Part shown: positions 1 to 8,611 of the stretch, piece after piece
Numbering within the stretch: the first letter of the stretch is position 1
Layout of the letters: the number at the start of each line of letters is the position of its first letter
From: Euperipatoides rowelli
Lineage: Eukaryota > Onychophora > Udeonychophora > Euonychophora > Peripatopsidae
Direction: 5' to 3' (one strand)
Assembly: GCA_003024985.2 (NCBI GenBank)
Contig: PXIH01S0003665.1
Length of the DNA: 10,015 nt
The notes under the pieces: model-generated
Databases searched by the model: none
Seen by the model: only the letters and a program-made list of their open reading frames with translations
Told to the model about the DNA's origin: nothing
Made by a program: the position numbers and the translations under genes

Positions 1-77
1 ATAACATTATTGTATTTATTATTGTTTTACATTAACTAACTAGCTATATACATTTTAATGCTCATTTTTATTTTCAG
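1..77 (+). other. 3' end of an intron of the gelsolin-family gene
   Basis: AT-rich sequence ending in the pyrimidine-rich acceptor before exon a. No exon is visible in it. The 90-base intron at 131-220 is similarly plain. Confidence 0.75.
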
Positions 78-130
78 GTTCAAGAGCATGAGTCAACTTT
101 GTTCTGTTCTTACTACAGAAAGGGTATAAA
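78..130 (+). CDS. Gelsolin/severin-family protein, exon a (end of gelsolin repeat 1), gene partial at both ends
   Basis: First visible exon of an actin filament severing and capping protein gene. It follows a pyrimidine-rich acceptor (ttttcag) and ends at the donor gtaagc. The 53 bases are read from the first base and encode VQEHESTLFCSYYRKGI plus two bases of a Lys codon. This matches the end of gelsolin repeat 1, whose usual form is VQGxESxxFxxYFKxGxKY. In the family this helix and the strand after it contact actin, and the basic KSGLKYKK stretch of gelsolin (here RKGIKYLE, completed in the next exon) contributes to PIP2 binding. The start codon and the rest of repeat 1 lie before the window. 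Family assignment is firm. Whether the full gene has three repeats (severin type) or six (gelsolin or villin type) cannot be seen, so no symbol is given. Confidence 0.9.
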
Positions 131-220
131 GTAAGCTTTGGAACTTAATTATAATAGTTTCTAGGACATTGTTCATACTTATGCTTGTGGTAATTTATAA
201 GTTTGCATATAATTTTGTAG

Positions 221-326
221 ATATCTTGAAGGTGGTGTGGCCTCTGGATTTAAACATGTTGATCCAAATGCTGTAATTAAGAGACTTTTCCAGGTCAAGG
301 GGAAACGTAATGTGAAAGCACGACAG
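221..326 (+). CDS. Gelsolin/severin-family protein, exon b (repeat 1 to repeat 2 junction)
   Basis: The 106-base exon follows acceptor ttttgtag and ends at donor gtattt. Its first base completes the split Lys codon, then 35 codons run to a phase-0 end. It contains [13 protein letters not shown], the strongest signature of the family, then [15 protein letters not shown], the basic segment opening repeat 2. In gelsolin this segment (RLFQVKGRR) binds PIP2 and the side of F-actin. The secreted vertebrate protein has a furin site RVVR here; this protein has RNVK, so the processing site is absent. The preceding intron is only 90 bases. Same frame and same family as the exons on either side. Confidence 0.93.
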
Positions 327-2071
327 GTATTTCTATTATTTCCCATTCATTTCTGTATTGTACACAATTTTAAATTTTACGCAAATTCTGGCCGTGGGTG
401 AATGAGGGCTTTTATAGTCCTTCTTTTCTATATCTAAATCTTTAGATTTATTGTTGAGCTTTTTACATTTTCTATATTTATTTATTAACTATCTCATGGA
501 TATTTATTTCAAAAACTACAGTACCGTATCTCAAACATTTATTTTATGAATTATCTTGTAGACATTTAGTTTATGAACTATCGCGTAGACATTTATTTTA
601 TGAACTATCGTAGAAATTTATTTTATGAAAAATCTTGAGTTTTTTATGTTTCAATATTTATTTTATTAACCATCCTGTAGACATTTATTTTATTAACTAA
701 CTCGTAGACATTTTATAAACTATTTCATAAACATTTAACTACTGTATCTCATAGACATTTATTTTATGAACTATCTTGAGCATTTTAAATTTTCTGTATT
801 TATTTATTAACTATCTCAGACATTTTATGAACAATTTCGTAGACATTTCTTTTATGAGCTGTCTTACGAAAAGGTATTTTTATGAACTGTCTCGTGGACA
901 TTTATTTTATGAACAATCTCGTAAACATTTATTTTTGGAACCATCCCATAGCAGAAAGGAAGAAATCTTAAGTAAAAGATTTGAAAGATTATCCAGACAA
1001 GGTTTATACATCATTGTTTTTTCCAGTTCATTTTGTTGATAATATTAGTGTTTATTTGTATCTGATTAATTGCTCTTTTAATTTATAGATGAATGAAAGG
1101 TTAGCTTTTTAAAAATAAACATGAAAAATCATGAAAAGTAAATTAATGAATCAGAACAAAATAGTTGAACATGCTTTATGCAACAGTGTTTTCTATCTAA
1201 GTGATATTTATTAGTTTATATAGCATCAAATGGGGCTAAAACAGAAAACGTTGGTGCTCACTGACAGAACATATTTTTGACACCAATTGAAATCTAAGTT
1301 ATGGTGCCAAGAAGGAATTGTTTGGATACTACAGTTATGTTATTTTTTGTTTACATTGAGCCTAATAAAATTTAATTTATTTACTGTGTAAACAAATTAA
1401 TAATTTGTTCAATTATGATTAGCATTAGTAATTAAATAACATTATTATTTCAAATCATAGTTCAATCAGTTGAAATTCACAAAATAGGTTTACTGGATTA
1501 ACATATCAAATTTATATTATTTTTTTTTTCAAATTTTCTCTTAACTCCTTGTTTCCCATAAACAAATAATCCGTACCGACTTTTAAAAAAGAATGGTAAG
1601 TAGTTAGACTGATGTCGAAAACGGCGCTTATAGTTAAAACTAAAAACGTTTACTTTGCATACGGTAAAACCGTGAATTGAATTGTTATCAAAGCGCTACT
1701 TTTACGAAAATTTGCTGATAGATAATTCCACTTTCTCATGCTCTGAAAATGCATGTGGCTAAAAAGGATTGATAATGCAAAACCGACTGTCCAGTTTATA
1801 TCTGGATGCCGTTTTTTTTATTCCTGCGATAAAATGCTGAATTAAAGGATTAATAAAAAAAAACTTATTTATAAATTACAACTGGTTTACAAAATACAAA
1901 TTTAGAATGCATAGTAAAATGACCTCTTTAGTATGTTATTATTGTAAATGTTGTAATATTGCTTTGCTAGTCCAATTATGCCAGCTTCTATTTTTATTTC
2001 TATATGCAAATATTTTCGTTTTCGTGATCTTTTAAATGCATGAATAAACATTATGCTTTCATTTCCTACAG
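327..2071 (+). other. Intron of about 1.75 kb between exons b and c
   Basis: Starts with gtattt and ends with cctacag. It holds the degenerate 27-bp minisatellite (listed separately) and a patch richer in CpG near 1571-1713. The rest (about 960-1560 and 1720-2060) is AT-rich sequence with poly-T tracts and no recognisable gene, RNA or element. Confidence 0.85.
461..950. repeat. Degenerate 27-bp minisatellite, about 17 units
   Basis: Direct reading shows repeated, diverged copies of a unit close to catttattttatgaactat followed by ctcgtaga. Unit length varies because of small indels. Clear units begin near 537, 564, 591, 668, 694, 758 and 899. A variant carrying TTGAG and a T-rich stretch recurs at 454, 635 and 776, suggesting a looser higher-order organisation. 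Because 27 is divisible by three, the array can stay open by chance and produces a false 87-codon reading frame at 776-1039 with a nine-residue periodicity. The array is intronic; no function is suggested. Confidence 0.85.
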
Positions 2072-2182
2072 GTTGAATTCAGTGTCAGCGCTTTGAACAA
2101 AGGTGATGTATTTATACTGGACTCTAAACCCAATGTTTATGTTTGGGTGGGAATAAATAGCGGACGGCTAGAAAGAATGAAG
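2072..2182 (+). CDS. Gelsolin/severin-family protein, exon c (core of gelsolin repeat 2)
   Basis: The 111-base, 37-codon exon lies between acceptor tttcctacag and donor gtaaat and is phase 0 at both ends, so skipping it would keep the frame. It encodes the repeat 2 core: NKGDVFILD, the strand VYVWVG, and NSGRLERMK. Counting from the first visible residue, Asp65 in the GDVF motif and Glu87 in RLER correspond by motif alignment to Asp187 and Glu209 of human gelsolin, two ligands of the repeat 2 calcium ion. The positions equivalent to Cys188 and Cys201 (the disulfide of plasma gelsolin) are Val66 and Val79. Calcium regulation is therefore plausible, while the extracellular disulfide is absent. 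This is inferred from recalled family sequence, not a computed alignment. Confidence 0.94.
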
Positions 2183-2640
2183 GTAAATATAATGTCATTA
2201 GTGCCAAATTTTATAAAAAAAATCTTAAACACACAAATTTTTTTAATGATAACTTGAAAAAAGAAACTCACAAAGATGAATAGATAATTTGAATAAAAGT
2301 TCTGTATATAAAATCGTCAATATTTATACATTTTCATATAAAATAAATAATGAAATTATTCCTGAATAAAGACTATCAATAAAGAATAAGTGAGTGCTTA
2401 CTGTCTTTTTGGAGGAGAAATTAATTGAACTTGAACAGAATGTCCTCAAATAAATAAAGATTGTTACAATTGTTTAAAATTTGACTGGAAAATTCCAGGG
2501 TTCAGATTATAATCAAAATAGTAGAATATTGAATATTTTAGATTCAAAGAGTTAATTACAAGATTAGTTTTTATATCAATTAATTAAAAATTAAATTATG
2601 TTTGATATTTCGATTATCATTTGAAATTTCTTGCTTTCAG
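2183..2640 (+). other. Intron of 458 bp between exons c and d
   Basis: Donor gtaaat and acceptor ttgctttcag. AT-rich with many stop codons in all frames. I see no repeat, RNA gene or mobile element in it. Confidence 0.85.
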
Positions 2641-2707
2641 GCCACCACTGTTGCCAATAGTATTAGAGACGAGACTCATGGTGGGCGTGCTAAAGTAATC
2701 ATCATTG
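2641..2707 (+). CDS. Gelsolin/severin-family protein, exon d (long helix and last strand of repeat 2)
   Basis: The 67-base exon lies between acceptor ttgctttcag and donor gtaaga. It encodes ATTVANSIRDETHGGRAKV followed by three Ile residues, and leaves one base (g) that becomes Asp with the next exon. This matches gelsolin repeat 2, where the A-T-x-V-x-x-x-I-R-D-x-E helix is followed by G-R-A-x-V. The match in helix and strand order, and the exact frame join to the exons on both sides, make the boundaries secure. Reading on past the donor gives a longer open stretch to 2787, but that part is intronic and shows no family similarity. Confidence 0.93.
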
Positions 2708-3309
2708 GTAAGAACATTTTACTGTATCGAGGGTTCAGGAAGTCTTTCCCTTATTTTGAAAAATCGCATAATGTGTATTATCAGTGATAATTTTACAACA
2801 GCTAAATTGTTTTATTTTATTTTAAATTAATATATTATTTTTTCTTCCCATTTAATCAAATAATAATGAAAATTTAACTTTAATTGAATTGTTTATAATG
2901 TTTTTTTAAGGGTTTTATCAAACAAACAATTGTAGCTAATAACATTTCTAAATATTCTACACTAATTTATACTAACATAAATAAATTTTATACTAAAGGA
3001 TTGTATTTCCTATGGTTCACATAGATTTTGATACAAATTTAAGTCAAGATGGCGTCATACGATACTACTGATATAATGACTGGAATAGGTAGTGTTGCAT
3101 TCTCAATGTTGAACTAAAATGATGAAAATATAGGTGGTGCTTGCCATCAAGCAACCTTCGTTTATTCCCAAAGTTAATGTCAGTAAAGGTAGATTTTTTT
3201 TTTTATTTTTAATTTTTTCGCATAATGTAATTCTGCATTTCTGAGAATATAAACTGGATAAACATACTTAACAAAACTTACAGAGGAAACGTCATAGTTT
3301 TTATTATGT

Positions 3310-3476
3310 AATTACCTTTTGGTGCACCGTTCTGCTGGGAAATCATCTAAGATTGGAAATCGTCCAACTGTGGTGCAACCAAAAGTTGCATCGTGTCCAG
3401 CTACACATTTGCTGTTATTGTTTTACTTGGAGGAAAGATAGAAGGGTCCGATGACCTGTTATTAACAAACAAACAA
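3310..3476. repeat. Possible short retroposon remnant with inverted repeats and AAAC-type tail
   Basis: This patch is richer in G and C than its surroundings. An imperfect inverted repeat pairs 3317-3328 (ttttggtgcacc) with 3372-3384 (ggtgcaaccaaaa), one base indel apart. A second, mutually exclusive hairpin is tgcaac/gttgca at 3374-3390. The patch ends in attaacaaacaaacaaaag, a simple tail like those of SINE or LINE 3' ends. I found no convincing tRNA-type promoter boxes and do not recognise the family, so this is a tentative call. Confidence 0.3.
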
Positions 3477-3921
3477 AAGTTTTGAGTTCAACTTCATTTG
3501 CTACAATCCAGTTCACTGCTACTATAGTATTTTTTAAAATGAATTTTCATAATGATGGAAAGTCTTTTTATAATTCAGAATTACATGTATTTACAAGTGT
3601 TGAAGACAATAGTATCTCCAACATTTCTCTGCTGGTTGGGTTTCAGAGTGGGTTAAAATAAAACATTCCCCCTACTAGATGGATGAAATTTTTCTGTTGC
3701 ATTTAGAGTGCTCAAATATTTTCTCAGCATTGGATTCATTAATATTAATTTTAATGTTTCTCAATATCATATTTTAAAAATCATCCACCTGGTGGCATAA
3801 ATAACTACAGAGTGTACATAAGAGACCTTTACAACTTTAAACATTAATAACAATTCAACTGTTTATCACATAAATTCTGTTTATTAAATCTAATATAATA
3901 AAAGGCTAACGCTGCTCCTCA

Positions 3922-4585
3922 CCTTTATAACTACACACGGATGAGGTCCTTTATAAATACACATGACTAAATGATGCCCTTTTTAAATATACATGGCTAA
4001 ATGATGCCCTTTATAAATACACACGGATAAATTGATGTTTTTTTATAAATACACATGGCTAAATGATGCCCTTTATAAATACACATGGCTAAATGATGCC
4101 CTTTATAATGACACATGGCTAAAATATGCCCTTTTAAAATATACATGGCTAAATGATGCCCTTTATAAATACACACGGATAAATTGATGTTTTTTTATAA
4201 ATACAGATGGCTAAATGATTCCCTTTATAAATACACATGGCTAAATGATGCCCTTTATAATAACACATGGCTAAAATATGCCCTTTTTAAATATACATGG
4301 CTAAATGATGCCCTTTATAAATAAACATGGCTAAAATATGCCCTTTTCTAAATATACATGGCTAAATGATGCCCTTTATAAATACACACATCTAAATGAT
4401 GCCCTTTCAAAATATACATGGCCAAAGATGCCCTTTATAAATACACACCGTTAAATGATGCCCTTTATAAATATACACGGATAAATGTTTCCCTTTATAA
4501 ATACAGTACATACGGTTAAATGATGCCCTTTATAAATACACACGGATAAATGATGCCCTTTATAAATACACACGGATAAATGGTG
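3922..4585. repeat. 30-bp minisatellite, about 22 units, with 152-bp higher-order period
   Basis: Tandem units of mostly 30 bp (range 29-35), with the common form ccctttataaatacacatgg followed by ctaaatgatg. Variants carry acacggataa in place of acatggctaa. A block of five distinguishable units (31+31+30+30+30 = 152 bp) occurs twice in the same order: the diagnostic attgatgttttttt junction lies at 4031 and again at 4183. The last units are more uniform and of the cggataaatgatg type. Stop codons (taa) sit in almost every unit, so it does not code. It lies inside an intron and is likely length-variable between individuals. Confidence 0.95.
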
Positions 4586-4881
4586 CAAAATTTAACCATT
4601 ACCAAAAAGGGCCCAACATGATCTTACTCTTATTATTTCCCGTCATTTTGACAGACTTTAAACTAGTTAATAGATAATTCTCTGACCAATTTTTTTTTTA
4701 AAAAAATCTGTCCTGGTACAAAAGCAATGCTGGTTCAGCCATTGGAATTCTTAACCTGACACCACGATTATGAAGTGGACACATTACTCAAAATTTTAGA
4801 TTTAGCATATGATAATGTGATTTATATGTGAATTATTAACATACTGTATAACGTCTAATTCTGATCAATTATTCCTCTTAG

Positions 4882-5008
4882 ATGCCTACAATTCTGGAGA
4901 AGAGAAGAATTTTTTTGCAGAGCTTGGTGCCACTGGTCCAATCAAAGATGAAGGTGAAGATGATGAACAATTCGAAAGAAACCAACAAACTGAAGTCTCA
5001 TTATGGAA
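4882..5008 (+). CDS. Gelsolin/severin-family protein, exon e (end of repeat 2 and linker to repeat 3)
   Basis: The 127-base exon follows acceptor attcctcttag and ends at the strong donor gtaagtg. Its first two bases complete Asp, 41 codons follow, and two bases (aa) remain for the next exon. It encodes NFFAELGATGPIKDEGEDDE and then a polar stretch ending in EVSLWK. In severins and invertebrate gelsolins this is the end of repeat 2 (FFxxLGGxGPI) and the acidic, flexible linker leading to the K-V-S-D-A-x-G start of repeat 3. No exon with that continuation is visible downstream, so the gene leaves the window through a long intron. This is the last exon I can support. Confidence 0.92.
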
Positions 5009-7763
5009 GTAAGTGTTTCACGAAGCGTCCATTATAATTTTTATTTTAAATCCTTAGCTTCATAATTAAAAATATTATTTATAAAGAAATAATTACTATA
5101 AATAGAGCCTTAAGTTGCTTTTTCTCAAGTGTTTTTTTTTTTTTCGTTTGCTTTTATTAACATTATTAGTATACAGTGTTTATTGTCATTCAAAACAATA
5201 TTTTCATTTAATATATACAGAAAATTTCTTCATTTTCCTCATTATAATGTCCTAGCCCAGTGTAGAATGTAGCCATTATTTCCACTTTCTTTTCTAGGTG
5301 ATTTCGTTAAGCCAACACGTTAATAACACAAACATAAAAAAAGATTAAGCAGGAAGCTTTAAAAAAATTTAAACTTACGATTCTTGTCAGCTCTATTCTC
5401 CAAATCGAAAGTTGAAGATGCCATGTTAAATTACTAAGCTGTTCTTATGTTTCACATTTATTTCTTGCCTGATGTTATCTAGTTTCCTTTTCCTTTTTTT
5501 CATTTTATCCCTCTTTTTTTTTTTTCAATCAATGCATCATTTCAGATTATCAATACATTACCTGTTATAGAAAATCCTAATGCCAAATAATTAATGTTAA
5601 ATTGTTAAAGTGATTCCTAAGTCTGACATATTATTTATCCAATTGCAAGTGAGAGTCTATCAAGAAAGTTTAATTCACATTAGTCCTTTACCTCCAATTG
5701 GCAAATAAAGATCTTTAAGCCAATCCCAAACTTATGGGAGGCTATAGTTTGGTTCTCCAGAAAGAAAGATACATAAATAAAATGGAAATTACCTCACCCA
5801 TATAATCTATTTGATGAGGCTACGAATACCGCAAAGATACACAAATTCACAATTACCAGAAAATCCATTGATGATTGACTATTTAAATTGAACATCTGCT
5901 GCCACAAGCTATCCAAAGTGTTCACTCAATTCATTCTACAGTACATCTGAAGTACCATAAATAATATCTTAAATAACATAAAATGAAATAAAATAAGTGT
6001 GTATAAAAACAAAAATTGAGAACCATTCAGCACCATTACAATGAACCTAACAAATGTGTTTAAAGCTGGAATATTAAAGGTTCTTTAACCAGTTAAACCC
6101 TTAATTCAGTAATTTAATAAACCAGTTTACAAAATTCTTATTTAACAAATAGTTTATTTAGTTAAAAAACTAGTTAAGTAGGTTTATACTTGCAATACTA
6201 AAAGAGAAAAACAATGGAAATATAAAAGATTCCATGTTGAATTCTGTGCTTGAAAAAAAAAAAACTAAGTCGGGAGTATGATTGGTTGTACTCAGCTCTA
6301 TTCAAGTTAACGCTATAATGACTATGCTAGGAAGTTATGTAGGGCTGATTTCAAAGAAAGCCTACCCACCATGTATCAAAACCTAGATGCTCATAATCAT
6401 GTTAAGAAGAAATAAAGTCATCAAGCAAATAAATAATTGCTTCTCATTTATTATGGACATAATGTAACAAACAAAAAGGGAATTAGATATAAGGAAGATT
6501 AGCTGGCTTACACTTCAGCCGTACATACAGTAGTTGACTTTGCCTTTCCTATCACTATATCGTTATCATCTGAGATACTATAGAAGAGAAACAAAGTAAA
6601 GGTCATCTGGCCAGCCCATGAAAGATGTCATAACATTATCGTTGGGTGGCACAAAATTACATTTAGTTACTCTGTATATACTGTATATATTTATTTTATG
6701 GCTGCTCAATTTAAAGATTAGATACTGATATACTACCAAAACACATATGGCGACACCCTTATGATGACACTATAAATATAACATAAAAATATAAATAATT
6801 TAACCTTGAGGCATAATATATGAGCCTTGTATTTTGTTACCCCACATATTAGCTTATCTCTTAAAGTGGTATATGAATTCCTATTTCAACTTCATTGATT
6901 TGTGTGTATTTTTGTAAAAAAATTGCTTGTTTAATTAATCAATTTGTTATTTTCGGTCCATAAATGCATCAAAATTCGACTTTTATACCAATATACTGTA
7001 TATCAAAATATCAAACTGGCAAGATACGTCAATTTAGCCTATGTAATTTTCCAGAAAAATCTTGTGTGCATTCCAGTAAATGGTTGTCAGACCAGATGCC
7101 GTTTCCTTCACAGACCAATCAAAATGTTAATCAGTGATTCAAAGCTTGATTTTTTTTTTTTTTTTATTTGCTGTCTATGGTTTTTATAAAGGCAATTCGA
7201 AACAAATGCAAGTAGGTTGAAAATGAACCTTTAACAGTTTTTATTTGCGTTAAAAAATATAATCTCTAAGAATGTTTAAAAAATATTAAAAACTTTGGAA
7301 ACCATAGTTAACAATTTGATTATTGCGTAAAGTTAATAACGTACAAAAGCCTTCCGGTATAAATTAATTCCAACTTCAATTCCAAGAATTATCTCAAAAT
7401 TTTATGGATTTTATATTGATGTGGAGAAAGAAACTTTTTTCTCTGTTCTTTTTGTTTTTCTTCAAAACTTTAAGTAACAACACTTTTATTGACTATTTTT
7501 CTAAACAATAAGGTAAGGAAGTCAGAACTAGCATCTGGATCCCAGATATGTATTTTCCTCTAGCCCAAAACCAGTGAGATTTTATCCTTCGCCTACGTCA
7601 ATTTGACGACAGAGGCAAGTTTTTATTTTTTGTAAAAATAGTACAAACTTTCGAATATTTATGTTTTACATAAAATATTCAAATTTGATTAATTAAACTA
7701 ATATTTTTAGGTAAAAATAAACATAAATCAATTGAAAAAAATTTAAAAATCATTGATAAACTA

Positions 7764-8137
7764 CTTTAAAGCTTCGTTTAAAAATCCTGCAAATTCACAT
7801 GAATTAGCAGTTTTTATAACCTGACAATATAATTCCCACGTCTTGCAAAGTTAAATAAAATTTTAAAATGCTCAGCTAATATTAACTTGGCTGGACACAA
7901 ATGACTTTTCAAAACCGTTACTAAATCACTATATTGTTTATCCGCTGTTTTTCTGGAGAAACTAAATTCTTTAAAATTGAATAAGCCTCAGCTTTGATTG
8001 AAATAAAAAATAAAGGCACTTTTCTTTCTTTTGCTACTTCATTAAATATTAAATTTTGGTCTAGATGTTCAATATAATTTTCAAAATTTCCGTCTAGTTC
8101 AAAGATTTCAAACTCAAAATACCACTTATGCCGCCAT
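7764..8137 (-). pseudogene. Decayed Ty3/Gypsy gag (capsid) fragment
   Basis: Gag forms the particle that packages retrotransposon RNA. From the minus-strand ATG at 8137 (ATGGCGGCA) the frame meets a stop at once. After one frameshift a 71-codon open stretch (8136 to 7924) includes NFENYIEHLDQN and AYSILKNLVSPEK, typical of the N-terminal half of Ty3/Gypsy Gag. After another shift, 7933 to 7817 gives LVTVLKSHLCPAKLILAEHF, the next conserved block. A stop follows at 7816-7814, and a last piece, FLNEALK, lies at 7784 to 7764. The order of the blocks matches intact elements. The C-terminal zinc knuckle is not visible. At least three frame breaks and several stops make it non-functional. Confidence 0.75.
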
Positions 8138-8174
8138 CTTTGTATACAAAAATGAGATTTTTTTGTCTTTTATT

Positions 8175-8184
8175 CTCGTCGCCA
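8175..8184 (-). other. Retrotransposon primer binding site, tRNA-Ser(GCT) type
   Basis: Minus-strand TGGCGACGAG, followed by AAT. The 3' end of animal tRNA-Ser(GCT) reads ATCCTCGTCGCCA, whose complement is TGGCGACGAGGAT, so 12 of 13 bases agree, including the TGG that pairs with CCA. The site lies between the LTR end and the gag ATG, where reverse transcription is primed. The tRNA sequence is recalled, not searched. Confidence 0.7.
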
Positions 8185-8187
8185 ATT

Positions 8188-8516
8188 TGTTAAATTCCTT
8201 TTTCACTATTTTTAAAAAGTTGAGACATGTGGTAAATGACTTAAACCAAGACTTATAGGCTAGATTTTTATTATATCATTTACTGTGAGAGGATAAAAAT
8301 ATCATAGAAGCGAAGTATGGGTTTACACTGAGATACTTCACTTTATGGTTAAAGGTTTTGAAAAGTTCTTTGAATCATGCAGGAAATGTTAATTGAAATT
8401 ATATGCATTTGATTTTTTAATATCCATATAATCTTTTCAAAAGAAAAATGACTAGAAAATAGTAGGAAATATTTATAAGTTTAAAGGCCACCATAAAAAA
8501 TATGCCACTTTTAACA
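8188..8516 (-). repeat. Probable 5' LTR, 329 bp, with TGTTAAA/TTTAACA termini
   Basis: On the minus strand the segment begins TGTTAAAAGTGG and ends GGAATTTAACA, giving a perfect 7-base terminal inverted repeat and the standard TG...CA ends. The inner end lies three bases before the primer binding site, where an LTR must end. A TATAAATA sequence sits about 40 bases in (8470-8477 on the plus strand) and an AATAAA signal at 8267-8272, in the order expected for an LTR. The outer end at 8516 rests on the symmetric termini only, since no partner LTR is available for comparison. Confidence 0.6.
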
Positions 8517-8611
8517 TTTTTGACCTGCACGCCAGTAGATGTCACTTTTTAATATGTTTGTAAATAAAAAATATATAAATTCACCATGGAATCATTAATT
8601 AGAACTATAAA

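Larger units (their letters stand above)
2708..4881 (+). other. Intron of about 2.2 kb between exons d and e
   Basis: Donor gtaaga and acceptor attcctcttag. It contains a less AT-rich, hairpin-forming patch with an AAAC-type tail (about 3310-3476) and the 30-bp minisatellite (3922-4585). The remaining parts, 2708-3300, 3480-3920 and 4590-4880, are AT-rich with no recognisable feature. Confidence 0.85.
7764..8516 (-). mobile_element. Truncated Ty3/Gypsy-type LTR retrotransposon relic (LTR, primer binding site, gag start)
   Basis: Read on the minus strand in the expected order: a probable LTR (8516 to 8188), a three-base gap, a primer binding site (8184 to 8175), a leader of about 37 bases, an ATG in good context (8137) and a decayed gag reading frame ending near 7764. 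No protease, reverse transcriptase, integrase or second LTR is visible at lower coordinates, so the element is truncated. It lies antisense in the intron of the gelsolin-family gene. The tRNA-Ser type primer site is known in the Mag lineage of Ty3/Gypsy elements, so that lineage is a reasonable guess. The frameshifts and stops show it is long dead. Confidence 0.75.

Noticed and set aside
776-1039. 87-codon plus-strand open frame
   Set aside because: It runs through the 27-bp minisatellite, whose unit length divisible by three keeps it open. The peptide is repeat-derived and has no family similarity.
2602-2787. 61-codon plus-strand open frame
   Set aside because: It is the real exon at 2641-2707 plus in-frame intron on both sides. 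Only the exon part matches the gelsolin family and has splice sites.
3049-3117. 22-residue open frame starting aagATGGCG in good translation context
   Set aside because: Very short, inside an intron, and with no similarity or other support.
5291-5345. Acceptor-like ttcttttctag as the next gelsolin-gene exon
   Set aside because: In the required phase the split codon AAG is followed at once by TGA, and the peptide does not resemble the start of repeat 3.
5728-5755. Hairpin ccaaacttat / atagtttgg
   Set aside because: Short, with a one-base bulge, and of a kind common by chance in AT-rich DNA. No context supports a role.
6570-6610. Possible partner LTR because ctgagatact also occurs within 8188-8516
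   Set aside because: Only about ten bases are shared and the order of the neighbouring sequence does not match the LTR, so it is most likely chance.
6944-7189. 81-codon plus-strand open frame
   Set aside because: Ends in a poly-T tract giving a run of Phe, has no recognisable domain, and lies in AT-rich intron. It looks like chance.
7701-7716. Second juxtaposed splice motif atatttttag|gtaaaa
   Set aside because: The donor half is weak and the surrounding DNA is very T-rich, so chance is more likely than a second ratchet point.
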